Below are positions 13,825 through 22,661 of a DNA stretch of 64,000 nt, one piece after another (the stretch's first letter is position 1; the number at the start of each line of letters is the position of its first letter). The notes beneath the pieces are model-generated. The model was given only the letters and a program-made list of their open reading frames with translations. It made no database searches and was not told the origin of the DNA. A program made the translations under genes and the position numbers. The DNA comes from Xenorhabdus thuongxuanensis (GTDB taxonomy: Bacteria; Pseudomonadota; Gammaproteobacteria; Enterobacterales; Enterobacteriaceae), in NCBI RefSeq assembly GCF_001908095.1, contig NZ_MKGR01000022.1, forward strand, positions 1 to 64,000, in the 5' to 3' direction.

Positions 13825-15462
13825 TTATTGATGCTTGCTTAAATGACGCCAGCCTAATCCCCATGATGCAATTCCGATACCTATCATCCCCCACGCCAGA
13901 TGTTTCTGATCTATGATGAGAAACAAACTACCACAGATAAAGAGAGTTGCACCTATCCCCAATAAATAAAGAGATTTGCGCTGCCTGAGTTGTTGATCCC
14001 TGAATTGTTGCGATATCTGATCAATGCTGCTCTGCAAACGTCGATGCTGCTGGAGAGTGCCATATACCAGCTCTGGAAGCTCTGGTAACTTTTCCGCCCA
14101 ATAAGGTGCCTTTTCTTTAAAGGCACGCACAATAGCGGGAAGCCCAACCTGATCATGTAGCCAATCTTCCAGAAAAGGTTTTGCTGTTTTCCACAGATCA
14201 AGCTGAGGATAAAGTTGGCGCCCCAAACCTTCAACATACAACAGCGTTTTTTGCAGCAGAACCAACTGGGGTTGCACTGTCATGTTAAAACGACGAGCGG
14301 TATTGAAAAGATTTAGCAGAACATGCCCAAATGAGATTTCAGCCAGTGGTTTTTCAAAAATCGGTTCACAAACGGTACGGATGGCAAATTCGAAATCTTC
14401 CACATTGGTATCTGCCGGCACCCAGCCAGAATCAACATGCAGTTCAGCGACCCGACGATAATCACGATTGAAGAAAGCAATGAAATTCTCAGCCAGATAG
14501 CGTTTATCATCTTTATTCAAAGAGCCAACAATACCGTAATCGATACCGATATAAGTAGGATCTTCCGGTTTGTCATAACTGACGAAAATATTACCGGGAT
14601 GCATATCCGCATGGAAAAAGCTGTCGCGAAATACTTGGGTGAAGAATACCTGAACTCCACGTTCAGCCAATACTTCCATATTGGTGTTCTGCGCCTTTAA
14701 AGCAGCAACATCTGACACGGGAATGCCATAAATTCGCTCCATCACCAAAACATTTTCCCGGCAATAGTCGGGATAGACTTCCGGCACATAGAGCATTGGA
14801 CTATCTTCAAAATTACGCCGCAATTGAATTGCGTTTGCAGTTTCACGCAATAAATTTAGTTCATCAAGCAGGGTTTTCTCATATTCTCTTACAACTTCAC
14901 GGGGACGAAGACGACGACCCTCTGGTAAAAGGGGAACCAAATTTGCCAAACGATACATTAACCGTACGTCAGCTTTAATTACCGGCAGAATATCTGGGCG
15001 GATCACCTTCAGGACAACTTCTCTACCATTCTCTTTCAACCGAGCAGTATGTACCTGAGCGATAGAAGCGGAAGCCAGTGGTTGTGGATCAAAATCCTCA
15101 AACCATGTTTCCAGCGAGCCCTCTAAAGCCGTTTCAATCGATTTTCGTGCCACTGTGCCATCAAAGGAAACCACCCGATCTTGTAACATCGAAAGTTGAT
15201 CTGCAATCGCAGGCGGGAATAGGTCACGACGCGTGGAGAGCATCTGGCCAAATTTGATCCACACGGGGCCGAGTTCTTGTAATGCTAAACGCAAACGTTC
15301 GCCGAGAGGTTTATCCTTATGCTTGTTAGGTATCCAAAACAGGAAATAACGCCCAAAACGCAACGGCCATGTCAAGCGAATATTGGGGATAAGCTCATCC
15401 AACCCGTAAGAAAGAAAAACTCGGATGATAAAGTAAAGTCGTCTAATTTCACTGGGTGTCAT
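13825..15462 (-). CDS. ubiB: Ubiquinone biosynthesis ATPase/kinase-like protein UbiB
   Basis: Member of the ABC1/ADCK/UbiB protein-kinase-like family needed for aerobic ubiquinone synthesis, probably as an ATPase that helps hydrophobic intermediates leave the membrane. The KxGQ signature ([16 protein letters not shown], from about residue 68), the Ala-rich loop ASASIAQVH and the catalytic-loop [12 protein letters not shown] are visible. Two C-terminal membrane helices occupy about residues 498-540. The 545-residue length matches E. coli. The start overlaps the ubiJ end by 14 bases, which implies coupling. Confidence 0.96.
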   Translation of the reverse strand: MTPSEIRRLYFIIRVFLSYGLDELIPNIRLTWPLRFGRYFLFWIPNKHKDKPLGERLRLALQELGPVWIKFGQMLSTRRDLFPPAIADQLSMLQDRVVSFDGTVARKSIETALEGSLETWFEDFDPQPLASASIAQVHTARLKENGREVVLKVIRPDILPVIKADVRLMYRLANLVPLLPEGRRLRPREVVREYEKTLLDELNLLRETANAIQLRRNFEDSPMLYVPEVYPDYCRENVLVMERIYGIPVSDVAALKAQNTNMEVLAERGVQVFFTQVFRDSFFHADMHPGNIFVSYDKPEDPTYIGIDYGIVGSLNKDDKRYLAENFIAFFNRDYRRVAELHVDSGWVPADTNVEDFEFAIRTVCEPIFEKPLAEISFGHVLLNLFNTARRFNMTVQPQLVLLQKTLLYVEGLGRQLYPQLDLWKTAKPFLEDWLHDQVGLPAIVRAFKEKAPYWAEKLPELPELVYGTLQQHRRLQSSIDQISQQFRDQQLRQRKSLYLLGIGATLFICGSLFLIIDQKHLAWGMIGIGIASWGLGWRHLSKHQ

Positions 15463-16117
15463 GTTTTTCCTCCAGTGCCGCCAACCGTTTTTCGAGTTGG
15501 TTCATCTGATTGGCAACGGCATTAACTTCTTCACTGAAATAAGCCACTTCCAACGCACTGGGAACCATTTCCCATTCTTCCGTCAATGATTCGGTGAAAT
15601 ATGTTTTCTTCCTTGCAATGGTATTGCTGGCAAATTCAAAACTTTTCTTCATCATCCGGGTAATACCTTCCGCGACAATATCACCAACATAAGGGGAAAG
15701 GTAATGTGCAGGGTCCCACTCTGACATATCCAGCAAAGCTGACCATTGTTGAATCACCTGCATATCCCCTTCAATGATAATTTCACCGCTGTTAATCAAG
15801 CTTGAAAGGCACTGACGATCCTGTAGCTTAAGTAATGCAGGGAACGTTGCTTTCATCGAGCAATCCACAGGTTCTGACCATTGGCTCAAAACATCCACTC
15901 GTTTCTCACTGAATATCAGTATCAAGGGTGTTTCGATTTCTTTCAGTTTAATGGACAGTATTTTACCTGCCAGTCTCAAGCGGACAGGTTTTAATACAGC
16001 TTCACGATATAACAGGTGATTCAGGGTTGTTTCCAGAAAGGCCGTCAATACCGGAAATAACACCTTATCCTTTGATACCGCAGAACTCATACTATGGCTT
16101 GATAAGGATGTTTCCAT
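15449..16117 (-). CDS. ubiJ: Ubiquinone biosynthesis accessory factor UbiJ
   Basis: SCP2-domain lipid-binding scaffold of the soluble ubiquinone synthesis complex; with UbiK it supports the UbiE-to-UbiG steps. The SCP2-like part contains [13 protein letters not shown] and [15 protein letters not shown], and the C-terminus is a coiled coil ([16 protein letters not shown]). The start is uncertain. A GTG at 16156 overlaps ubiE. The ATG at 16117 directly follows the ubiE TGA and gives 222 residues. An ATG at 16090 would bring it nearer the 201 residues of E. coli. None has a strong ribosome site, and coupling to ubiE favours 16117. Confidence 0.85.
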   Translation of the reverse strand: METSLSSHSMSSAVSKDKVLFPVLTAFLETTLNHLLYREAVLKPVRLRLAGKILSIKLKEIETPLILIFSEKRVDVLSQWSEPVDCSMKATFPALLKLQDRQCLSSLINSGEIIIEGDMQVIQQWSALLDMSEWDPAHYLSPYVGDIVAEGITRMMKKSFEFASNTIARKKTYFTESLTEEWEMVPSALEVAYFSEEVNAVANQMNQLEKRLAALEEKHDTQ

Positions 16118-16118
16118 C

Positions 16119-16874
16119 TCAGAATTTGAACCCTTTGTGCAATGCAACGATCCCACCAGTCATGTTGGTATAATAAACCTGGTCAAAGCCTGCATCTTCC
16201 ATCATACCTTTTAAGGTTTCCTGATCAGGATGCATACGGATGGATTCTGTCAGATAACGGTAACTGTCCGCATCTTTCACAACCATCTGACCAATTCGGG
16301 GCAGAATATGGAATGAATAAACATCATAAACCTTACTTAATGGTGCCAGTACAGGTTTGGAAAACTCCAGCACCAACAAACGTCCACCTGGCTTAAGTAC
16401 CCGATACATGGAGCGTAGCGCTTTTTCTTTATCCGTAACATTACGCAAGCCAAAGGAAATGGTAATACAGTCAAAATGGTTATCTGGGAAAGGCAGTTCT
16501 TCAGCATTGGCTTGAACATAATTGACATTGCCTACGATACCGATATCGCGTAATTTTTCGCGTCCAACTTTCAACATTGAGTCATTGATATCCGCCAAAA
16601 CAACCTGACCTTTTTCCCCCACCATTCGGGAGAATTTTGCGGTTAGATCGCCTGTCCCACCAGCGAGATCAAGCACCTTATGACCACGGCGAACACCACT
16701 TGACTCAATAGTGAAACGTTTCCAGATACGGTGAATGCCAAATGACATTAAATCATTCATTAAGTCATATTTCGAGGCCACAGAGTGAAATACCTCTGCC
16801 ACCATCTCTTTTTTTTGTTCTTTGGCTACGGTGCGGAAACCAAAATCAGTGGTTTCTTTTGATTGATCTGCCAT
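16119..16874 (-). CDS. ubiE: Ubiquinone/menaquinone C-methyltransferase UbiE
   Basis: SAM-dependent methyltransferase that C-methylates demethylmenaquinone and 2-polyprenyl-6-methoxybenzoquinol. The SAM motif [15 protein letters not shown], the family signature [17 protein letters not shown] and [11 protein letters not shown] are present. An earlier in-frame ATG adds eight residues, but the ATG at 16874 (MADQSKETT) gives exactly the 251 residues of E. coli. It begins the ubiE-ubiJ-ubiB operon, and rmuC ends 75 bases upstream. Confidence 0.96.
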   Translation of the reverse strand: MADQSKETTDFGFRTVAKEQKKEMVAEVFHSVASKYDLMNDLMSFGIHRIWKRFTIESSGVRRGHKVLDLAGGTGDLTAKFSRMVGEKGQVVLADINDSMLKVGREKLRDIGIVGNVNYVQANAEELPFPDNHFDCITISFGLRNVTDKEKALRSMYRVLKPGGRLLVLEFSKPVLAPLSKVYDVYSFHILPRIGQMVVKDADSYRYLTESIRMHPDQETLKGMMEDAGFDQVYYTNMTGGIVALHKGFKF

Positions 16875-16949
16875 GTTATTTGTCCGCTTTTTATTCAAAA
16901 AAATTTATAGCCAGTGTACCAGCCTTTCCAACAAAACCCTATTCAGACT

Positions 16950-18305
16950 TCACTCATTCACCTGCAACGATTGGAAAGATTTATCAATCAACTGTGAATC
17001 AATAGGACGCTTCACATCCACGCCTAAATCGCGAAATCCTTCGGCCTGACTAATTAAGTTGCCTCTGCCCTCAACAAGCTTTTTCATTGCGAAATGGTAA
17101 CTCGCCTGTGCTTTATTAAGGCTTTGCCCCAATCCTTGCATATCATCCACAAACAACCGCATTTTGTCATACATTCTGGCGGCTTTATCAGCAATCAGAC
17201 GTGCATTTTGGCTTTGATATTCATAACGCCACAAGTTATTGATAGTACGAACAGCAACCAGCAAAGTTGATGGGCTAACCAGCATAATATTATGTTTCAA
17301 CGCTTCATCAAGTAATTCTGGTGCCTGATTGAGTGCCACCAAATAAGCAGGTTCTACAGGAATAAACATCAAAACATAATCCAGTGATCGCAATCCGGGT
17401 AATTGTTGATAATCTTTTCTGCTCAAGCCGCGAATATGTCCTCTGATGGAATTGATATGTTCCTGTAATGCTTGCACCTGCTGTTCTTCACTATCACTGT
17501 TGAAATAACGTTCATAAGCAACCAGAGACATTTTTGCATCAATAATGACATCTTTTCCCTGCGGCAGATGTACGATCACATCAGGTTGAAAACGCTCGCT
17601 GTTTTCAGTCTTAATATTGACTTGTGTATCGAATTCATATCCCTCACGCAAGCCAGAAGCTTCCAAAACCCGAGCCAATACCATCTCTCCCCAATTTCCC
17701 TGTATTTTATTGTCTCCTTTCAGGGCCTTTGTGAGATTGATGGCTTCTTTTGCCATTTGTGCATTAAGTTGCTGAAGATTACGAATTTCATGAGCCAAGG
17801 TATGGCGCTCACGAGCTTCTTGCCCAAAACTGTCTTGTACCTGACGGCGGAATCCCTCAAGTTGTTCACGAAATGGTATCAGAAGATTATTGAGATTTTG
17901 GCGATGATATTCATCGGTACGGCGTTGATTCTGCTCAAAGATACGATTGGCAAGATTTTCAAATTGGATACTTAATCGCTGCTCACTGTTGATCAATAAA
18001 CGCTGCTTTTCCTCCGCAGCTAGTCTGGTTTCTTCAAGACGCGTGCTCAATTCTCGCAACTCGGCTTCCTGCACGCTATTAATTTCTCGTTGAGCCAGTA
18101 ACTTTTGGTTTAGTTGATCGCATTCAATACGCCAATAGTGGGATTGTTCCAACTTTTCATGGCTGACAGCCAATTGGCTATATAATTCACGCAGTTCCTG
18201 CCCTTTTTGCTGGATTCTCTGCTGAACAGAAAGCCAGACGAAGACCCCTCCGCCCAGCAATCCACCTAAACCACCGATCAGCATGTATAACCACTGGATA
18301 TCCAC
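16950..18305 (-). CDS. rmuC: DNA recombination protein RmuC
   Basis: RmuC-family protein with a nuclease-like core, described as limiting inversion at short inverted repeats. An N-terminal membrane anchor (about residues 5-26, Gly-rich) is followed by a long coiled coil (about 30-190). The conserved core has NWGEMVLARVLEASGL, QPDVIVHLPQGKDVIIDAKMS and FIPVEPAYL. The length is 451 residues against 475 in E. coli, with the difference at the ends. Upstream lies a patch of imperfect 16-base repeats. Confidence 0.94.
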   Translation of the reverse strand: MDIQWLYMLIGGLGGLLGGGVFVWLSVQQRIQQKGQELRELYSQLAVSHEKLEQSHYWRIECDQLNQKLLAQREINSVQEAELRELSTRLEETRLAAEEKQRLLINSEQRLSIQFENLANRIFEQNQRRTDEYHRQNLNNLLIPFREQLEGFRRQVQDSFGQEARERHTLAHEIRNLQQLNAQMAKEAINLTKALKGDNKIQGNWGEMVLARVLEASGLREGYEFDTQVNIKTENSERFQPDVIVHLPQGKDVIIDAKMSLVAYERYFNSDSEEQQVQALQEHINSIRGHIRGLSRKDYQQLPGLRSLDYVLMFIPVEPAYLVALNQAPELLDEALKHNIMLVSPSTLLVAVRTINNLWRYEYQSQNARLIADKAARMYDKMRLFVDDMQGLGQSLNKAQASYHFAMKKLVEGRGNLISQAEGFRDLGVDVKRPIDSQLIDKSFQSLQVNE

Positions 18306-18317
18306 CTATACACCCTC

Positions 18318-18381
18318 GCTAACACTATTTTTTGCTAACGCTATTCTTTGTTAACCCTATTCTTCATTGGCTCTATTACCG
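18318..18381. repeat. Imperfect 16-base tandem repeat, four units
   Basis: Four consecutive 16-base units start at 18318, 18334, 18350 and 18366: GCTAACACTATTTTTT, GCTAACGCTATTCTTT, GTTAACCCTATTCTTC and a more diverged ATTGGCTCTATTACCG. They lie 12 bases upstream of the rmuC start, in the region expected to hold its promoter. No protein is encoded. Confidence 0.75.
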
Positions 18382-18494
18382 ATAAATTTCAGTTAACTTT
18401 TCTGAGTCACTCGCCTCAATGTAAGTTAAATAGATGCTGTATAGATGTCCAGAGTATTTAATTGCTTTCTTTCAGTTTGCAAAGCAGCTCGCAA

Positions 18495-18526
18495 TTACCC
18501 CATCCACTCTTTACCCCATCCATTCA
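18495..18526. repeat. 16-base tandem duplication at the end of the DedA-family gene
   Basis: TTACCCCATCCACTCT (18495-18510) is followed directly by TTACCCCATCCATTCA (18511-18526), with 14 of 16 bases identical. The second copy contains the last codons and the TAA stop of the DedA-family gene. The first copy is therefore a duplicate of the gene end. Confidence 0.8.
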
Positions 18527-19041
18527 GCCAACCAACGCAGGCCAAATGCTCCTGGTGCTAAGATACCGAATGCCCAAATCAATGCAGAAGCTAAGTTAGC
18601 GAGCTGAAAATGACGTTTTGGCATGGCACAAATTCCGGCCACCAGAGGTACAACAGCTCTCAACGGACCAAAAAAACGCCCAATGAAAATGCCCCATACT
18701 CCCCATCGGTCAAAGAAACGATGTCCGCGAACCAAAGTTTGAGGATGGCGAGAAAGCGGCCACATCTTGCCGACATCTTCTTTGTAATGGAAACCAAACC
18801 AGTAAGAAACCCAATCACCAAAGAAAGCGCCGGCGGCTGCGGCTATCCATATTGGCCAGAAGGTTAACCCACTTTCACCAATCAATGCGCCTAATCCCAA
18901 CAAAATAATCGTTGCTGGTAACAATAGGGAAATAAATGCCAACGATTCACCAAATGCCAATAAGAAAATGATGGGAATAGCCCAAATTTCATGGGTTTTT
19001 ACGAAGTTTATGACCAGTTCGATAATTTCATGCAGGCTCAC
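18511..19041 (-). CDS. DedA-family inner membrane protein
   Basis: DedA/VTT-domain proteins are inner-membrane proteins linked to lipid carrier flipping and membrane homeostasis. The 176-residue product has the family motifs: the GESLAFISLLLPAT segment (about residues 31-44), FFGDWVSYWFG, and the arginine-bearing IGRFFGPLRAVVPLVAG that is essential in characterised members. About four to five hydrophobic segments are visible. It is short, like E. coli YohD, and which paralogue it represents is unclear. It lies between rmuC and a phosphatase-like gene, where E. coli has no DedA gene. Confidence 0.88.
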   Translation of the reverse strand: MSLHEIIELVINFVKTHEIWAIPIIFLLAFGESLAFISLLLPATIILLGLGALIGESGLTFWPIWIAAAAGAFFGDWVSYWFGFHYKEDVGKMWPLSRHPQTLVRGHRFFDRWGVWGIFIGRFFGPLRAVVPLVAGICAMPKRHFQLANLASALIWAFGILAPGAFGLRWLAEWMG

Positions 19042-19117
19042 ATTAATCTTTCCTGTGTTATCAATGGGATATTATAGGTTAGCCCTGAACAATCCACCCA
19101 ATGCTAACCTGATATTT

Positions 19118-19900
19118 TTATTCAAGAAAATAAGCTTGTAGTTTTTCGCGCGCAGCGATATTGAGTCCGATATCTTTTTCCAGCCAAATATCTACACTGC
19201 CATAATGCTGGTTAATGCTATCGAGTGTGGTCAGTAAAAACTCTTCCCTCACTGAATAAACATAGGCAAATTTTTCGACCATACTTTCATTCATCATTTT
19301 TGCGTGTTCACCCAATAAATAGTCTCGGTATGGGGCTAACGTGACATTGGTCAACAAATAATCTTCCATTACCGTATCCAGATCCGCACCCAATGCGAAT
19401 AAAACCAGTGCAGAGCCCACTCCTGTCCTGTCTTTACCAACCGCGCAATGTTGCACAATGCCGCCTTTCTTTGGTTGCAGCAATAATGTCGCTAACGTCT
19501 TATACGCTGGATTGTTAATGGGTAACAATTCATATAAGCGAGACATAAATGTTTTCGCGTCGAATTGCTCCAGTATTTCCTTGTCTAGCTTATCCAGATT
19601 AGCATCGACTTCTTTGGAAAGAGGATTGGCAGGAGCATGGTAATAATGCGCCCCATGCCATATTCGATCGGGTTTATCCATAATTTCGCTGTTATCACGA
19701 TAATCAATGATCTGCAAAAGGTTTTGATCCACTAAAAAAGCCTGATCGTTTTCTGTCAGTCTGTCCAGTGAACCAGAACGAAATAACAATCCAGGTTTAA
19801 TCCTGGTGCCGTTGTTCAGTGTTTTATTACCCAAATCACGAAAATTAATGCCACCATGCAAAGGAAGTAGTGAAGGATGAGATAGAAATGTTGTGGTCAT
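19118..19900 (-). CDS. Tyrosine-protein phosphatase-like protein (Y_phosphatase3 type)
   Basis: 260-residue protein with the Cys-X5-Arg phosphatase loop HCAVGKDRTG (Cys152, Arg158) and the FRDLGN motif near residue 20. Both are typical of bacterial tyrosine/lipid phosphatases of the LipA/MptpB group, named for their dual or inositide activity. The Lys and Asp in the loop (GKDRTG) fit that group. Substrate unknown. A GTG two codons upstream is possible, but the ATG at 19900 has an AAGAG ribosome site. There is no signal peptide, so it is probably cytosolic. It lies between a DedA-family gene and udp. Confidence 0.85.
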   Translation of the reverse strand: MTTTFLSHPSLLPLHGGINFRDLGNKTLNNGTRIKPGLLFRSGSLDRLTENDQAFLVDQNLLQIIDYRDNSEIMDKPDRIWHGAHYYHAPANPLSKEVDANLDKLDKEILEQFDAKTFMSRLYELLPINNPAYKTLATLLLQPKKGGIVQHCAVGKDRTGVGSALVLFALGADLDTVMEDYLLTNVTLAPYRDYLLGEHAKMMNESMVEKFAYVYSVREEFLLTTLDSINQHYGSVDIWLEKDIGLNIAAREKLQAYFLE

Positions 19901-20015
19901 AGTCACTCTTGTTGCGATTAAAAAATAGTTAATAGAACAAACTATCTATTAGTACAAAATGCTATGACATTAGCAAATTTTAAAATGAAGGGAAGAAAAG
20001 ATCGCACAAACGATA

Positions 20016-20035
20016 GGGTCAGAATGTTCTGACCC
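20016..20035 (-). terminator. Stem-loop after udp
   Basis: GGGTCAGAA and TTCTGACCC (20016-20024 and 20027-20035) form a perfect 9-bp inverted repeat 13 bases beyond the udp stop. There is no clear T run on the minus strand, so termination is likely but not certain. Confidence 0.55.
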
Positions 20036-20048
20036 TCGATGAAAGGCA

Positions 20049-20804
20049 TTACAGCAGGCGACGGGCAGCCTCCACAACTATCCCCAGCGCATTGCTTTCC
20101 GTTTTCTTCAGTAATTCAGCATCTGGGATTTCCTGTTGGGTACGGTTAACAATCACACCCGCTACCATACCAGCACGCAGCCCCTGACTTGCACACATGG
20201 TCAGCAATGTTGCTGATTCCATTTCAAAGTTCATTACGCCCATTTCTTGCCACTCTTTCATCGAACCCTGGAAACGACGAACGACACGGCCAGAATAAGT
20301 ATCGTAACGTTCCTGTCCTGGATAGAAGGTATCGGAAGATGCAGTAATGCCAACATGGGTAACAGAACCCGATGCTTTTGCTGCTTCATACAAGGCATTT
20401 GTGCACTCAAAATCAGCAACCGCAGGGAACTCCATTGGGGCAAAGTGCAAGCTGGCACCATCCAGACGAACCGCGGCAGTCGTAACTAATACATCCCCTA
20501 CATTGATATGTGCCTGAATTGCCCCAGTTGTTCCAATGCGCAGGAAAGTACGTACTCCCAACTGTGCCAATTCCTCTACAGCAATCGACGTTGAAGGACC
20601 GCCAATGCCTGTAGAGCAGACAACCACGGACTTTCCGTCGATTTCTGCACGCCAGGTTGTAAATTCACGGTGGGAAGCCAAATGTACTGGGTTATCCATC
20701 AGGCGCGCAATTTTCTCAACACGGTTAGGATCGCCGGGTACAATCGCCAGAGTTGCGCCTTGCAGGTCGCTTTTGGTGATACCTAAGTGAAACACATCAG
20801 ACAT
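20049..20804 (-). CDS. udp: Uridine phosphorylase Udp
   Basis: Cytosolic enzyme that splits uridine with phosphate to uracil and ribose 1-phosphate. Motifs include [12 protein letters not shown], the phosphate-binding GTTGAIQ region and [13 protein letters not shown] near the ribose/base site. The ATG at 20804 (MSDVFHLG) has GAGGAG upstream and gives 251 residues. An upstream in-frame start would add seven residues and lacks support. Two CRP-like sites 52 bases apart lie upstream, matching the architecture of CytR/CRP-controlled nucleoside genes. Confidence 0.96.
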   Translation of the reverse strand: MSDVFHLGITKSDLQGATLAIVPGDPNRVEKIARLMDNPVHLASHREFTTWRAEIDGKSVVVCSTGIGGPSTSIAVEELAQLGVRTFLRIGTTGAIQAHINVGDVLVTTAAVRLDGASLHFAPMEFPAVADFECTNALYEAAKASGSVTHVGITASSDTFYPGQERYDTYSGRVVRRFQGSMKEWQEMGVMNFEMESATLLTMCASQGLRAGMVAGVIVNRTQQEIPDAELLKKTESNALGIVVEAARRLL

Positions 20805-20873
20805 ATCAGACTCCTCAGCGGACATGATTCAAAATATGAATACCTAAATTTAGTCACTACTCTGACATTTTTT

Positions 20874-20889
20874 CGTGATTTAAATCATC
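20874..20889. promoter_or_regulatory. Promoter-proximal CRP-like site of udp
   Basis: CGTGA-TTTAAA-TCATC (half-sites 20874-20878 and 20885-20889) is an imperfect CRP palindrome about 77 bases before the udp start. Its centre is 52 bases from the perfect CRP palindrome further upstream. Confidence 0.6.
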
Positions 20890-20920
20890 TTTAATTGATC
20901 TAAATAAGAAACACATACAT

Positions 20921-20946
20921 ATATTTGTGATAATTATCACATTTAA
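20921..20946. promoter_or_regulatory. CRP-binding site upstream of udp
   Basis: A perfect TGTGA-N6-TCACA palindrome (20926-20941, spacer TAATTA) is flanked by AT-rich bases. It is the distal of two CRP-like sites. A 52-base spacing between tandem CRP sites is characteristic of promoters where CytR binds between two CRP dimers, as reported for udp and deoP2 in E. coli. It also lies 45 bases from the end of the adjacent permease gene, which is on the same strand. Confidence 0.8.
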
Positions 20947-20991
20947 AAGGTGGCGCCCTCTACAGAGCGCTATCACTATTCACATAAGCCA

Positions 20992-22389
20992 TCACATAAA
21001 AAGTGACATGACAAGATTAAGAAGCAGTACACCACACAATCCGATCCCCCATGCAATTGTGGTGGGAATCGACCAGACGATAACCTGCTGCCTCGCACTT
21101 TTAATGCCCATCATCCGGTTAACCACCCAGAAAAAACAATCATTGAAGTAACTGAAAAACAGTGTACCCATCATCGCAGCTTGAGCCGCTACCAACATAT
21201 TAACATCCGGTATCTGTTTTATAACCGGCGCAGAAATAGAAGCCGCAGTTATCATTGCCACTGTACCAGAGCCTTGAATTATGCGTATAAGCGTTGCAAT
21301 GATAAATGGAATCAGAACAGGTGTTATAGGCAGGCTGGCAATATAATGCGCTAATATCGTCCCTGTTGAGCCTTCGTTCAACACTGCGCCTAATGCTCCT
21401 CCCGTTCCTGACACCAACAAAATAATGCCTACCGTTTTTAACCCTGTTTCCAGATGTTCAATCACTTCATGCTTACTGACGTTTGGCATTAAGGTATAAA
21501 CCGCCAGTAATACACTGATTGCTAACGCAATAATGGGTGATCCTAGAAAATCAAAAATCTGAAAATAGAAAGCGTTCTCCTTACCAGCAAACTCATCAGT
21601 TCTCAGTATCATTCCATTAATTACACCAATAAAAATCAGGACAATTGGCACAACGATAGGTAAAAGAGAAAGAAATAGGCTTGGAAGTGATTTTTGCTCT
21701 TTTTCATCCATATAACGCTGATGTGCTTGTTGCAAATTTTCTGCATTTTCTTCTGTATCATCAAGCTGATATTCAGGATATTTAATCTCCAACCACTTTG
21801 CATAGCAGGTAATCCCAATGACACAGGGCACCGCCAGTATCATACCAGCCAGCATCATTTGGCCGATACTCACCCCGAATATTCCGGCGACACCAAGCGG
21901 CCCTGGTGTTGGGGGAACGATATGGTGAGTTACCACTAACCCTCCCGCCAAAGCAACCCCAAGGGACAATACATTGCGTTTACCCTTCTTCGCCAATGCT
22001 TTCACCAGCGGATAGAGGATCACAAAAGCCGAATTCACAAATATGGGGATACTGACAATATAACCGGTAATCGCCAAAGCCCACTCTTCGCGCCTTTTAC
22101 CCAACCATTTAATCAAGCTATAAGCGATCTGTTCTGTTGCTCCCGAGATTTCTAATATCCTCCCCATCATGCATCCCAATCCAATCACGATACCGATGTT
22201 GCCTAATGTCGAACCAAATCCTTTAGCGATCACTTCAACGATATTATTCATAGACAAACCGCCTGATATTCCAGCGATTATTGCCGCAATTAGCATAGCA
22301 ATAAGGACATGAACGCGAGTCCGCAAGACCAGAAAAACCAGCGTAAATACCGCCACTCCCAACCCAATAATTGGAATATAAAACTCCAT
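20992..22389 (-). CDS. GntP-family sugar-acid permease (copy 1)
   Basis: 465-residue polytopic permease of the gluconate:H+ symporter (GntP) family. It has about 12 hydrophobic segments and family motifs such as GGLVVTHHIVPPTPGPLGVAGIFGV and IRIIQGSGTVAMITAAS. It is about 80% identical by eye over the first 200 residues to the second permease at 22662-24041. The ATG at 22389 follows GAGG; a GTG one codon earlier is equally in frame. It probably imports a four-carbon sugar acid, judging from the neighbouring den/otn genes. Separate transcription from the upstream operon is suggested by the hairpin at 22605-22639. Confidence 0.88.
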   Translation of the reverse strand: MEFYIPIIGLGVAVFTLVFLVLRTRVHVLIAMLIAAIIAGISGGLSMNNIVEVIAKGFGSTLGNIGIVIGLGCMMGRILEISGATEQIAYSLIKWLGKRREEWALAITGYIVSIPIFVNSAFVILYPLVKALAKKGKRNVLSLGVALAGGLVVTHHIVPPTPGPLGVAGIFGVSIGQMMLAGMILAVPCVIGITCYAKWLEIKYPEYQLDDTEENAENLQQAHQRYMDEKEQKSLPSLFLSLLPIVVPIVLIFIGVINGMILRTDEFAGKENAFYFQIFDFLGSPIIALAISVLLAVYTLMPNVSKHEVIEHLETGLKTVGIILLVSGTGGALGAVLNEGSTGTILAHYIASLPITPVLIPFIIATLIRIIQGSGTVAMITAASISAPVIKQIPDVNMLVAAQAAMMGTLFFSYFNDCFFWVVNRMMGIKSARQQVIVWSIPTTIAWGIGLCGVLLLNLVMSLFM

Positions 22390-22604
22390 CACAAAACCTC
22401 ATTAAAAATGGATAAATTGGAACATGCCATATTTGTTATGCTTTTCGCTACCAGAACTCGATATTTTTCCAAGGAAAATTTTAGATAGCATCTGTTTTAT
22501 AAAACAATCCACAAAAATGCATGGCGTCAGAAGAAAAGTGTGTATTTGTTATGAATCAGGGCGGTAACAATGAGAGGATAGTTGAGATGAAAAGTGAAAA
22601 TCGC

Positions 22605-22639
22605 CTGACAATTACCTGAGTAAAATGGGTAATTGTCAG
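22605..22639 (-). terminator. Terminator-like hairpin after GntP copy 2
   Basis: CTGACAATTACC (22605-22616) and GGTAATTGTCAG (22628-22639) form a perfect 12-bp stem with an 11-base loop, 22 bases after the stop of the second permease. On the minus strand it is followed by a T-rich stretch (GCGATTTTCACTTTTC). It separates the den/otn operon from permease copy 1. Nothing else was seen in the 272-base gap between the permeases. Confidence 0.65.
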
Positions 22640-22661
22640 AACAAGGCTGAATTATGATAAC

